Made by a program: the position numbers and the translations under genes. The notes under the pieces are model-generated. The model worked only from the letters and a program-made list of their open reading frames with translations. It did not search any database and had not been told where the DNA came from. Shown piece after piece: positions 10,265 through 21,599 of a stretch of 64,000 bases of DNA. The stretch spans positions 1 to 64,000 of the forward strand of contig CAMVNA010000005.1 of NCBI GenBank assembly GCA_947168725.1, written 5' to 3'. This DNA is from an uncultured bacterium. GTDB lineage: Bacteria; Patescibacteriota; Gracilibacteria; Absconditabacterales; Absconditicoccaceae. Each line of letters starts with the position of its first letter. The stretch's first letter is position 1.

Positions 10265-12496
10265 TTAGATGAATATATCTCTTCATCTAGCTCAATCCTG
10301 TGGTCATACAATTCCCCTTTCCTCTAATGTATCCATAATTCTAGCAGCCCTAGCAAATCATATTCATAATTTTCTCTGAATCATTGTCGTAGAAGCTTTT
10401 CTAGTCTCTGCTATAATTTGAATAGCTTGATTAATCAAATCTTCATCATCTCAATTTCCACTTCATCATACATTATATGATCATCAAATTTCTGATTTTG
10501 ATTCTAATGCGTTAATGATATCTTGGTTATAAACATCGTCTTCTGTCAATCATACCATATATTTATGTTTCAAGTGATCTACTACCGCATCAATTTCTTT
10601 CGTATCTACAAATGCTCACTGAATTCTAAGATCTGTAACTTTTGTATCCATATAAAGCATATCTCACCTTCATACTAATTCTTCCGCTCATTTATGTCCA
10701 AGAATTGTCCTAGAATCCACATCAGAAACGACACTGAATGCTATTCTAGCTGGAATATTTGCTTTAATAAGTCATGTAATTACATTTACAGATGGCCTCT
10801 GTGTAGCAAGAATCAAATGGATTCAAACTGCACGAGCTTTAGCTGCTATACGATTGATACACGTTTCAGCTTCTTTTCTATTTGCTGCAGATGACATCAT
10901 CATATCAGCCATTTCATCAATAATGAAGACTATACGATACATCTTTTCTTCTGGATACGCAGCATTAAATTCTGAAAGTTGTTTCAATTTCCTTTGAGAT
11001 AATATTGAATATCTTCTTTCCATCTCCTCTACTGTCCATTGAAGCAATTTAACTGCCTTTCAAGAATCATAAACGATAGGAGCTAGTAAATATGGGAGTC
11101 AGCTATACATTCATAGTTCTACTTGCTTTGGATCTACCATTAAAAATTTTAATTCTGATGGAGAATTTTGATACATTAATGAAAGAATAAAATTATTGAT
11201 TCCAACTGATTTTCAGCTTCATGTGGCTCATGCTACGAGTAAGTGAGGCATTGAATCAAGCTGTGAAATAGCAATAGCTCCATCGATTCCTTTTCAAAGT
11301 GCGAGTGTCGTTTCAGATTTTTGCATTCATTTTTGAAACTCTGTCGAAGATAATATATCTCATAGACAAACCATTTTTGGCTTTGGATTTGGAATTTGGA
11401 TTCAGATACAATCAGTTCATGGAATTGGTGCAACCATTCTAACTGATTTTGTACGTAATGATAATTTGATATTATCCATCAAATTCGTGATTGCCGAAAT
11501 TTTAACTCATTCTGCTAGTTTAATCCTAATTTGAACTACTGATGGTCAAATGTCGAATCATTCTATAGAAATATAAATTCAAAATTCTGAAAGTTTATTT
11601 TGTAGAGCTTGTGCCTTTTCTACAATAGTTTTTTCATCTACCTGTTGAGCTTCTGAAAGATTGGACGTAAGAAGTGAAGTAGAAAAAGTGGGCTTATCTC
11701 ATGAAAAATGAATCTGTGGACGTGGCTTTTGTTGTTTTTCTTCTATTTTTTCTTGCACTTTCTGTTTAAAAAGCGAACTAAATCCATCTTTTAGAAGTGA
11801 ACCGGAATTTGATGGTCTTTCTACTTTTGATCATGTTCAAACTGCAGATTGTTTCTTTCAAGTGGCCTGTGCTAATTTTTTTAGTAAATCTGAATCAGAA
11901 GTTGTTTGAGATTCACGAGTGAGATACGGAGTAGTCTTAGTTTGTTTTTGTTTTGGAGCTTCTTCACGCTCTACATTAATCTTTGGAAGTTTGGGAAGTT
12001 TAACATTTAATACATATAAAACCCAAGCTAAGACTCCAAGCAACATCAAAATTATTAAAATTTGAATTGCTAATTTAGCTGGTCCAAATATAGATTCAAG
12101 CAATCGATAAACCGGCCACGAACAATATCATCCATGATGAACTGATTGTGTCCAATTTACCAAAGTATTTCATCATTCTTCTATCGCTTGAAAATTTAGT
12201 ATTCCTGATGTAAGAAACATCAAACAAAAAAATTGCTTAATTAGAGTTTTCATCAGGTATCCTCTCAAAAGAATAAGAATTCCTACCAAAACGCATAATA
12301 TGAAAAACACTACCAATCATGTTTCTCAAAACGCATAACTTGTTCCTTTTGAAAGTCGTCAAAGAATTGGTGCATCTGGAGCAAACTGTTTTGCAAAAAA
12401 GAATAAAGCTCACAAAACTATGAATCCAATTCATATATGATATTTATTAACTTTAAAGGTTGATCTTGACCTTGAACGTCTTCTCCTCCTAGCCAA
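10265..12496 (-). CDS. ftsK: DNA translocase FtsK
   Basis: A septal DNA pump that moves chromosome ends during division, 743 residues. About four N-terminal membrane segments (residues 15-200) follow an Arg-rich start. A charged linker comes next, then the motor domain with Walker A GATGSGKSVGIN (Lys about 429; its glycines include TGA) and the Walker B region [11 protein letters not shown]. The C-terminal gamma winged helix ([31 protein letters not shown]) is intact. No ATG is available after the in-frame TAA at 12518, so I chose TTG at 12496; this start is uncertain. It is shorter than E. coli FtsK, like most non-proteobacterial versions. Confidence 0.93.
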
Positions 12497-12594
12497 AGCA
12501 AAAATTAGAAAAATAAATTACATATGTTCAAGATACGATTCCTTTTATATTTTTCAATTGAAAATTAGAAAAAATCTGACTTTATTTTAATTAA

Positions 12595-13596
12595 TTATAT
12601 ATAATTTTTTATGACAAAAGATGTCGTTTCAGTAACTGCATCTCATCATGTTTGAAACTCTGCAAAAATCTGATATACGATTAATAAGAATCCGAATAAT
12701 ACCAAAGCCGACAATAAAATATTTAATAAAATATTACCAGCTTTTTTGAAATTATTTCCACTTCATCCATCCGTAATATACAGGTATCATGCAACTATTA
12801 CCATAATAACAATTAATACTCAGTATATATATCCAAACACCTTTGCAACATTGATAATAAAATCTGATGCATTTGCTACAAAATTACTACTATCTACCGC
12901 GAGATAATATATGAAATCTACTCATTTTATAATTAACAAAGCGACTACAACATTTATTATTCATTTTACTAGCTTCTTTCATTTTTCTCAATCTCATGCT
13001 GCCATTACTTTAAATCATGTTAAAACTATCATTATAATGGCCAAGAAAAATGCAAATGCTTTAATTGCTGAAAGTATCACAAACAATACTCATTTTTTTC
13101 AAATAAATGATTGCGTTACTCATTCAATACCTGTTTGTGTTCAATCTGACGGCGTAAAATCTCAAGCATTAAAATTCAGCACCTCTCAAAACAATCGATT
13201 TGCACCATATATAAATACTCATCATAGTAGGATATACAATATACCCGTTAACTGTTTTTTACTTTCTTCAGGTTTTTTAAATAATAAAGTGGCTCATGCC
13301 ATAACCAGAAATATTATCATAACTCATAATGTAATATCCCTTATAACTTTGTATATTGAATTTTGACCATATGTTGAAGGATAAAATAAAGACAATATAT
13401 TTTCACGTAAAGTTTTATCCGAATCTACTCAAAATTTATCTGGATTTAAAACATAATTTTTTAAGTGTGAAGTAAAATCTTTATCGTATTTTGGAGGAGC
13501 CGCTTCAACAAATGTATTTAAAGAAAGAGAAAATCATATAATTACTAAGCAACTTAATATAAGTTTACCTAAGTTTTTTTTCAAATATGACCACAT
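12595..13596 (-). CDS. Multi-pass secreted/membrane protein, type IV secretion-like
   Basis: A 333-residue protein with a signal-peptide-like N-terminus (after MWSYLKKNLGKLI...), a periplasmic-type segment (about residues 30-90) with a conserved Tyr/Asp pattern, and then at least five strongly hydrophobic helices. Membrane glycines are mostly TGA. Size and topology suggest a VirB6/TrbL- or pilin-like component of a type IV secretion or DNA-uptake machine. This is an inference from topology and from the VirB2-like gene next to it, with only 32 bp between them. No motif fixes the family. Confidence 0.65.
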
Positions 13597-13628
13597 TTAT
13601 TAAATTTTGTTATCTTATAAAAATATTT

Positions 13629-14111
13629 TTATTCTGCAACCAAATTAACGACAGATACAAATATATCAATTACATAGTAGAATCAAATCAAAAGGACAAC
13701 TCAAATTACGATATATATTAAATTCTTTTTAAATTCTCCTATCTGTTTTCATTGATCTGAAGCCGTAACAATTTTGAATCAATTCCATATTAACAAAATT
13801 GTAGCTGCTGTAAGTCCTATGTACATTACATATTGTAAATAATCTTTTATGTTTGCTTTTATATTACAAAGTGTTCTAGTTAAAGTAAATCTAGAATCTG
13901 GAGCAATTCAGTCGCACGCAGTCCCTTTCGATGTTACCTCATCCAAATCTGTTTTTTGTACAGCATCCTTGTCATTAGCTTTTGTTTTAATTTCATCAAC
14001 TATTCTAATAGGAGTTTGATTAAAATTCCAGTCTGCTTTCACTTGAAATATCGGCAACAATATGGAACACATAATAAATAATACTATCCCTATGTTAAAT
14101 AATTTTCTCAT
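13629..14111 (-). CDS. VirB2/TrbC-like pilin
   Basis: A 160-residue protein: signal peptide (cut after VKA), about 60 polar residues, then two membrane helices (about residues 95-115 and 130-150) joined by a short polar loop with TASDQGKQIGEFKKN. This two-helix hairpin after a leader is the TrbC/VirB2 pilin pattern, with a longer N-terminal part than plasmid pilins. It probably forms one transcript with the larger membrane protein downstream (12595-13596). A role in a type IV pilus/secretion fibre is inferred. Confidence 0.7.
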
Positions 14112-14280
14112 AACAATATAATGTATATAAACACTTAATTATAATCAGACATTATTAAAAATGCAAAAAAAATCAGACTTTTTTGTTTGATATAAATATC
14201 AATTTTCTTTCATTTGAAATATTATCATAAAATCATATCATGATTTATGATATTATATTTTATTTTCTACCATTATAATC

Positions 14281-15633
14281 ATGCAAGACTTTTTTGATGA
14301 AATTTGAGTAAAAGTGCCTGAAATTTATTTACCAAAAAAATGAACAGATTTATCTAAATGGTCTGTCGTAGCTTGTGATCAATATACTTCACAGCCAGAA
14401 TATTGGAATGAAGTAAAAAGCATAGTTGGAGATTCTCCTTCTACGTTAAAAATCACATTCCCTGAAATTTATCTGGAAGGATGACATAAAGCTGAAATAA
14501 TTGAAAATATTGTAAAGACTATGCACGAATATGATGAAAATTGAGTTTTAGAAAACCAGTGAATGTGATTTGTATATATCGAAAGACAAACTGCTCATGT
14601 ACCTGTAAGAAAAGGTTTAATTTTAGCATTAGACTTGGAAAAATATGATTTTAGTAAAGGATCTCAGACTTTAATTAGAGCTACTGAATGAACAATTATT
14701 GAGAGGATTCCACCTCGTGTAGAAATTAGAAAAAATGCAATTTTTGAATTACCTCATATTATGGTATTGATAGATGATCCTGATAAGCAAGTAATTGAGC
14801 CTTTGAAAGCTAACGTAAAAGATGAAAATCTGCTTTATGATTTTGATTTAATGATGAATGGTGGTCATATCAAATGATGGAAAATTAGTGATGAAGAAAC
14901 TATTATACAGATTGTAAATGGACTCAAAAGATTAAATAATCCTGAAAGTTTTAAGGAGAAATATTGATTAACTGAGAATTTGTGAGTTTTGCTTTTTGCA
15001 ATGGGAGATGGAAACCATTCTTTTGCTACAGCAAAAGCCATTTGGGAAGAGAAGAAAAAAACTCTTAGTCCAGAAGAACAATTAAATGATCCTGCAAGAT
15101 TCGCTTTAGTTGAAATAAACAATGTACATGATGAATGAATTATTTTTGAACCTATTCATCGCGTATTATTTAATGTAGAAGAAAATAGTTTTTTGGATGA
15201 TATGTGAAGATTCTTTAGAAGTATTTGATCAGATTTGAAAGTAGAGGAATATTCAAATAAAGAAGAATTAATGCAAAATATGAAAAAATCTGACTGAAAC
15301 ACACACTACTGTCGATGAGTTTCAAAATCTGGATATTATCTTTTCTGAATAGTAAATCCTAAATTAAATTTGGAAGTTGGAAATATGCAAGCATTTTTGG
15401 ATCAATATTTGAAGGACCACAATAATTCAAAAATTGATTATGTTCACTGAGATGATGTGGTTGAAAGACTTTGAAAAGAAAATGGAAATTTCGGAATCCT
15501 ATTCCCAATAATGGATAAGTCAGATTTCTTCAAGACTGTTGTTGTTGATTGAGCTTTACCTAGAAAAACATTCTCTATGTGAGAAGCAGACGAAAAGAGA
15601 TATTATCTAGAAGCCAGGAAAATTGTAAAATAA
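14281..15633 (+). CDS. DUF1015 family protein
   Basis: A 450-residue cytoplasmic protein of the DUF1015 family (Pfam PF06245), recognisable from the start: PEIYLPKKGTDLSKWSVVACDQYTSQPEYW (quoted in part) and PSTLKITFPEIYLE. The central AMGDGNHSFATAKAIWE segment matches the family's conserved DGxH core, a ParB/SerK-like fold. Related ParB-type enzymes include free-serine kinases, so a small-molecule kinase role is possible but not shown. Length is normal. It converges on the LtaS-GDPD gene, whose 3' end overlaps the terminator. Confidence 0.88.
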
Positions 15634-15641
15634 TAAGTTAT

Positions 15642-18185
15642 TTAATATATAAAATCCTCAGAATCTACTTTTGAGGATTTTTTTAGATTTGGTATTTCAA
15701 AACTGTGAGGAACAGGATAATGTCTAGTATTGTTATATTCTTGAAGTAAATCAATTCTATCTGACATTATAATATTTACTCACAAGTCTTTCATTGCTTG
15801 GAAATCTCATGTTTCATTAACTGTATATGTAACTACTTCTTTTCATAAGTCTCTAGCTTTTTGAACTATTTCTGGTGTTAATATATCATACGGAGCCAAA
15901 AAATATTTACTATTATTCTCTCATATAAAATCTAAATCGTTTATATCAAAAGTATCCCGTCAATATATTATATCTGGATCAGCATCTAAAACTTCCCTCG
16001 CTGCATCTGAATAACTAATAAAAATTACTCTATCCTGCATATTCAAATCTTTCACTGTTTGTATTATCTCTTCTGCTTGTTGAGCTCAAAGCTTTTCATT
16101 ATAAACTTTAATTTCAAGGAAGTAATAATCAAACAATCAATCAATAAGTTCCAACATTTTTTGTAATTTCATATACTTTTCTCCGTTCTTTATGGTACAA
16201 TTATTTTGTATCCAATCAAAATTATTATTTCAAACTTTTCTATTTTTACAATTTGAAGCATAAAGGAGATCTCAATGTACAACTATATTTTCATGATCTT
16301 TTGTATAAGATACATCGAATTCTATTCAATCTGCTCATAGGTCTTTTGCTGCCAAAAAAGATTCTAATGTATTTTCTGGAGAATTTTCGATTGCTCATCT
16401 ATGTCATATAAATTTGATAGTATCAGCATCTTCAGATTTACCTTCTTCCTTTTCCTCTCAAAATTCAAATAACACATATGAAGAGAAATAATCATATATT
16501 GGACTATTTTTCGGTAAATTAGAAATATTTCTAAACAAAAATACATCTCCATCTTGTGAGGATATTGTATATCTATTATTTTCATAAAATTCTGAATTTG
16601 TTATTCCTCGATTTCTATTTGTTTGTTGCGTAAAAATATCATTATATATACTATCCACTTCTACACTTCAATATCATATAATTCTTTTCAATGAATTATA
16701 AAAATCTGTATGCTGAACTAATTCTGGATTGATAGTTCACGCTTGAATTCATGATCAAACCACTGTTGCTACAGACTTAGTATATCGATTTGGTCAGAAA
16801 AGATCACGCTCTCATTCTTCGATAGAATTCATCTTTCTATGATCTCACATTATAACTAAGATCCCATTATCAAAAAATCAGATTTCTTGCAGATTTTGAT
16901 AAAATCTATATAATTCATCATCTGAATATTTTAATGCCAATTCTTCAGTTTTTCAATATGGTGTATTATATGGTTTATGAAATGATATAGTCTGAAGTCA
17001 TATAAAATATTTTCACGTCTGCGCTTGAACCTCCTGTAAAACTCTATCATATAAATCTTCATCTGGAGCCGATTCAAAGGTATATTTCTTATTCTTCTCA
17101 AACTCTTCTTCTCATATTATTTTTTGAAATCATGCTCAAGAAAGAAAATCTCTCTGTTTCAAAAAATTTAAACTAGCGGCACTAATAAATGTGGTTGTGT
17201 ATCATTGATTATTAAAAAACTCTGGAAGAGATTGCATTTTCAGTTTATATCAACTATATGACGTATTACCCATTTTCATGTTTATCAACGGCACAACTCA
17301 TAATAACGTTGATATGTGTGCTGTATCAGATGTCGTTCAATTTGTGACAAAATTTGTGAATGTAATTCAATCCTTTTGTATTTCATCAAATTTCGGCATA
17401 TTATTATTTCATCACATATTGGATGAATCTATAGCTGATAACGATTCAGCAAAAACTAGTATAACATTCAAATCTTTTCATTCTCACTTAATTCTATCAA
17501 TCTGATATCCATTATCATCAAATTCAACCTCTTGATAATCTAGATTTATATCATCGTTTTTAAATTTTTGTATATTCAACGAAATCACATCTTTTACATA
17601 ATTTATATTTGCATTTGAAATTATAATTATTGCATAAAATAGAGCATAAATAAATGAAAAAATGGAAAACGCTATAAGCATATTTTTACCTGATTTTTTC
17701 AAAAATTTCATTTTTGTTTGTACTAAGAAAAACGTGATGAGTCATACTAAAATCAATACTATAATCCATAATCTTATGATTCAATTAAATCAAGATGAAC
17801 CATTACTTCAAAGTGCAAATATATCTACTAATGACACTCTACTATGAAATACAAATATAGTAAACACATCTATTATGTATAATAACAATACAGTGAAAAC
17901 AATAACATCGTTTATCAATCTATATTTACGTTTTTTTACCCAATAATTAATTATTATCAATAAATGTGCAAAAAATATTACAGGGATATCACTGGCTAAA
18001 TATGATATAACATTTTCTCGTGGATTTAGATTTTTATAGGAAAAATAAACAATAACTAATTTTGTAATTAAAGCTACAAACAAAAGTATAATCAGCGTTC
18101 TTCAATATAACGGGCTGCTCTTTATACTATTTCTAATTCACGAAAATATAGATTTTGATTTTTTATTATTTATTTCTGAATGCAT
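15642..18185 (-). CDS. LtaS-like sulfatase fused to glycerophosphodiester phosphodiesterase
   Basis: An 847-residue two-enzyme fusion. Residues 1 to about 215 hold about five membrane helices. An LtaS-type alkaline-phosphatase-superfamily domain follows: FAESLSAID, the nucleophile region NGTTSDTAH (Thr about 285) and VIMGDH (Asp448, His449). After a short acidic linker comes a complete GDPD domain from about residue 590: IGHRG (His595), ENTLESF, DGIEFDV and VHGD, ending in ILTPEIV...DRIDLL. LtaS transfers glycerophosphate to polymers at the cell surface, while GDPD hydrolyses glycerophosphodiesters. Both domains should face outside, so the protein could make and trim a glycerophosphate polymer. 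That coupling is inferred. Confidence 0.88.
15651..15684 (+). terminator. Terminator of the DUF1015 gene, inside the converging coding end
   Basis: AAATCCTCA at 15652 pairs with TGAGGATTT, followed by seven T residues. The hairpin lies inside the last codons of the minus-strand gene that ends at 15642, so it doubles as coding sequence. Confidence 0.82.
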
Positions 18186-18419
18186 AAAAACTTAGATAAT
18201 CCTCTTTATAAAATCAGAATACCCATAATAGAAGTTAATCATATAGGATATATCTCACGAGAGTGAGTATAAAATTTTTAATTTTGAATGCAATAATAAA
18301 AATTACAAACTTTTTTGATAGAATTTCATAAAAAAGTCCCATTTTTTTTGACAGAAAAAATTTTTTGAATATAATTAAGTGAGTGAATATTTCACGATTT
18401 ATTCATTATTTCAGTAATC
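18186..18419. promoter_or_regulatory. Divergent region between LtaS-GDPD and pilT, with pilT promoter
   Basis: TTGACA at 18348-18353 and TATAAT at 18370-18375 are 16 bp apart, an almost consensus plus-strand promoter about 45 bp before the pilT start. The rest of the 234 bp is AT-rich and shows no gene. Confidence 0.75.
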
Positions 18420-19502
18420 ATGCAATGAATTTGATTAGACATTGAGTCGATTTTGAGACTCATTGCAAACAATCAAAACATCTCAGACCTACATCTTTCT
18501 GCTTGAGAATCCGTTGCGTATAGACTTAACGGAGAAATCGTTAGAAAGGAAGAATTAGGGAAAATCTGAGATGAAAACATGGAAATTTTACTTAAACAAC
18601 TCTTCAAGAACAATCCTCAAAGATATGACAAATTCTTGGTGGATAAAGAGGCTGATTTTGCTTATGTAGCAAAAGATGATACTGCATATAGAGTAAATGC
18701 ATATCTTAGCACATGAAGAATCAACGTTGTCATGAGAAAAATTAATAGCACTCCTAGGCAGTTAGAATGAATTATGTTTCAGAATATTTCTGAGTCTATA
18801 AAGAAAAATGTTCTCGCAGCACCTAAGTGACTATTCCTTGTAACATGACCTACTTGATGAGGAAAATCCACATCAATTGTAGCTATGCTTGAAATTTTGA
18901 ATAAAGAAAAACCTTATAAAATTATCACAATTGAAGATCCTATTGAGTACGTATTTAAACCTCAAAAATCTCTAATATCACAGAGAGAAATTGGTCATGA
19001 TACACGATCTTTTGGAGCTGCAATTTCATCTACATTAAGAGAAGATCCTGATGTAATATTTGTATGAGAAATAAGAAATAGTGAAACAGCTGAGGCTGTA
19101 CTAAATCTAGCAGAAACAGGACATTTAGTATTCTCTACATTACATACCAATTCTGCTACACATACATTAAATAGATACCTTTCTTTCTATCCTAGTGATA
19201 TGCAAAATTCTGTACTGGAAAGAATGGCTGACTGTTTAGTAGGAATAATGTCTCAAACTCTTGTAAAGACAAAGGATGCTCAATGAAGAATCTGAATCTT
19301 TGAACTTATGCTAAATAGTAATGCAGTGAAAAATAATTTGAAAAAAAGAGAAGTAGATCAAATGCAAAACATTATTGAAACTTCGACTCAAAATTGAATG
19401 ATTTCAATGAGACAATATGCCAAAAAATTACTTGAAAGAGATATTATAAATCAAGAAGATGTAGAACGGTTGTTGAATAATAAATCAACTTCTCAAGTTT
19501 AA
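18420..19502 (+). CDS. pilT: Twitching motility ATPase PilT
   Basis: A hexameric retraction ATPase of type IV pili, 360 residues, the usual length. The N-terminal PAS-like domain includes SDLHLSAG. Walker A is GPTGGGKST (Lys149; two of the glycines are TGA), then the Asp box IEDPIEYV, Walker [15 protein letters not shown], and the His box [14 protein letters not shown]. The ATG is preceded by a strong promoter. The next genes (59 and 136 residues, then two pilin-like proteins) follow closely and may be co-transcribed. No PilB or PilC is present in the window. Confidence 0.95.
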
Positions 19503-19520
19503 TTCATAACTTATAATAAA

Positions 19521-19700
19521 ATGTGGGAATGATATCAAGGGGGATGATGAAGACCCAAAAGGATGACAAAAAAACAGATAGAAGAAATGATAAAAAATAT
19601 GTGAAAATCAAAAATCATAAACGAAAAATCCAACAAATATCATGAAGATGAAGAAAAAAAAGCTGATGATATACTGAAAAAGATACAAAATAACAAGTAA
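19521..19700 (+). CDS. Small basic protein after pilT
   Basis: Fifty-nine residues, ATG to TAA, starting 18 bp after pilT. A glycine-rich start (WEGYQGGGGRPKRM, with TGA used for several glycines) is followed by a charged Lys/Glu helix. I recognise no family. Use of TGA in a plausible glycine run and the tight spacing support a real gene; role unknown. Confidence 0.55.
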
Positions 19701-19733
19701 AATTAATTTTATTTATTTACTACTCACAAAAAC

Positions 19734-20144
19734 ATGGTAACACAAGAAAGCATAGAAAAACATTTACCTGAGCGCCTACGAAAGGTCGCCTTGGATTACA
19801 ATATTCCAGATGACATGATGAAAAACAACTCTGATTTAGTAGTTCTTGTCTTAGAGAGTAAATCAATTAACGAATCTAAGGAAAAACAAAGTTGGTTCGA
19901 CTTATACTCTCTCATGAATCAAGAACAGATAGATAAATTAAGAGATATTTTAACTAGAGAAAAAGAAAAACTTGCCGAAATTGAAGCAAAATATCAGGCA
20001 AAACAAGATGAAATTAAAAGAAAATACGAAGAAACTTATGCATCTGGTGCTTATCAAGCAAAACAAGATGAAATTAAGCAATCAGAATTATCATCTCGTC
20101 AACAAGAAGAAGTTGAAGCTGACGCTTTACTTAACCAAATCTAA
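19734..20144 (+). CDS. Coiled-coil protein of the pilT cluster
   Basis: 136 residues. An N-terminal globular part (residues 1-60) is followed by a long charged coiled coil. That coil contains two copies of YQAKQDEIK about 20 residues apart, a small internal duplication. There is no signal peptide or membrane segment. Only one glycine is present, so the lack of TGA says nothing. It ends 4 bp before the next start, consistent with one operon. Function unknown. Confidence 0.72.
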   Translation: MVTQESIEKHLPERLRKVALDYNIPDDMMKNNSDLVVLVLESKSINESKEKQSWFDLYSLMNQEQIDKLRDILTREKEKLAEIEAKYQAKQDEIKRKYEETYASGAYQAKQDEIKQSELSSRQQEEVEADALLNQI

Positions 20145-20148
20145 CCTT

Positions 20149-20751
20149 ATGATAACAAGATTTTTTAAAATAAAGTCTTACATTATATATTTAATAGGAA
20201 TATTTTTGGTAACATCTATTTTTTTTCGATGAACTTCTTATTCAGCCGATGACCTACTAAAACAACTAATAGAACCTGCCCAGCAAACTGACACCGTGAT
20301 TAATTTAGGAGAAAATGTTAAGACTGTTTGAAATAGTATAATAGGATGATCTACTGAAATATCTATAGATTGAATAGGTAACAACTGATCTTTAATCGTA
20401 AGAATTACTAGATTTATATTAATATTAACCATTGCTCTAGCTGTAACAATGATACTATATAATTGATTTTTATATATTGTACAGTCGTGAAAATGAGAAG
20501 ATTGAAAAAAACATATAACAAATGTAATGCGAATAATAGTATGAATTCTAATAGCATTATTTAGTGTAATCATCATAAATCTAATACAATCTATTCCAAA
20601 AACATTAGATGAAGAATTGGTTAATAAGTCCGATTTAAGTCTAGAAAAAGAAGATAAACAAATTTTTAAAGAAGAAAAAGATCTCATAAAATGAAAGAAG
20701 ATAAACTGGAATGATGTAGGAGCAGAATCATTAAATAATATATTGTTTTAA
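20149..20751 (+). CDS. Pilin-like membrane protein (VirB2-type topology)
   Basis: 200 residues: signal peptide (to about residue 28, SYSA), a polar stretch with a short amphipathic part, two membrane helices (about residues 85-110 and 125-148), and a charged cytoplasmic-type tail. Glycines are largely TGA. The leader plus two-helix hairpin resembles VirB2/TrbC proteins, as do the proteins at 13629-14111 and 20843-21211. Its place next to pilT suggests an envelope machine, by inference only. Confidence 0.62.
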
Positions 20752-20842
20752 ACGTGACATATGAGAACCTATACAAAAAAACAACAAGAAAGTGAATTAT
20801 AAGATAAATCAATACAACTATTTAATTGATAGTAACGACATA

Positions 20843-21211
20843 ATGACAAACACTAAAAAACTAACTAGCATTTGAACAATCACGATAATTGGGTTTATAT
20901 CGAAAGTTTCTGCCATAACAGTTCAAACTATCAAGAGAACAACAGATACTGCGGATCATGACCTATCTCAAATTGATGGTAGTCGTTCAATTTTTGACAT
21001 AATATCCCTTGTTAACAGCTATTTATGGTTTGCAATCTGATTTGTATGTTTTCTATTTATGATTATCAATGGCTATAAATTAATAATAAACAATTGAGAT
21101 GAAAAACAGACATCTACAGCCACTAGTTGATTATTAAAATCTATCATTTGAATAATTATCTGTTTATTGGCTTATGTAATTGTAAATTTGGCTGTAAAAA
21201 TATTTGCATAA
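20843..21211 (+). CDS. Small VirB2/TrbC-like pilin
   Basis: 122 residues. The N-terminal leader (to about SKVSA) is followed by a short polar part and two hydrophobic helices (about residues 53-73 and 95-118), with INNGDEKQTSTAT between them. This is the standard TrbC/VirB2 layout and the smallest of the set. It is closed by a terminator at 21238. Confidence 0.68.
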
Positions 21212-21237
21212 AATTTTTGTTGGATATGATTCTGTAG

Positions 21238-21266
21238 AAACTGGATGTTTATATCCAGTTTTTATT
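21238..21266 (+). terminator. Terminator of the pilT cluster
   Basis: AAACTGGAT at 21238 pairs with ATCCAGTTT at 21253, followed by T residues. Confidence 0.85.
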
Positions 21267-21383
21267 TTGAACAAAAAATAGTGTAAGTGCTAAGTTTTAA
21301 TAGTTATTATTATATTTTATAAAACGAATAAGTAAAGGTGCTTAGATTAGCAAATTATTATAGAGTTTCAATCTATATTTTAT

Positions 21384-21599
21384 TTATCCCCATGAGTACT
21401 GTCATAGGTCAGTGAATATATCACTGGATGATGCTGAATTATTTTGCAATATATTTTTAGTTATGTTTTCTACATAACCCCTAGTTTCCTTTGGCAATTT
21501 TGATAAATCTCATGATGTAAGGCTCTTTTCCCCTATTTTCCCCTTATAATTACCGGGCCCCCAATTGTAACAAGCCAAAGCAGATTGAAAGCTACCAAA
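21384..21599 (-). pseudogene. Out-of-frame C-terminal half of a lytic transglycosylase (SLT) domain
   Basis: Read on the minus strand, this frame gives GSFQSALACYNWGPGNYKG, then LPKETRGYVENI, and ends at TAA. These are the hallmark last motifs of SLT/Slt70-type lytic transglycosylases. No start codon is available: a TAG lies just upstream in this frame. The larger gene at 21592-23577 runs into it in another frame and ends at a TAG inside the same stretch. A +1 shift at the end of that gene (GTT-T-GGT) would join them without loss. The catalytic Glu half of the domain is not visible upstream. Confidence 0.7.

Noticed and set aside
12911-13366. 151-residue plus-strand frame
   Set aside because: Shadow of the minus-strand membrane protein at 12595-13596, whose TGA codons appear as TCA on the plus strand; composition is not protein-like.
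20238-20687. 149-residue minus-strand frame
   Set aside because: Opposite the pilin-like gene at 20149-20751, which has a leader and two helices.
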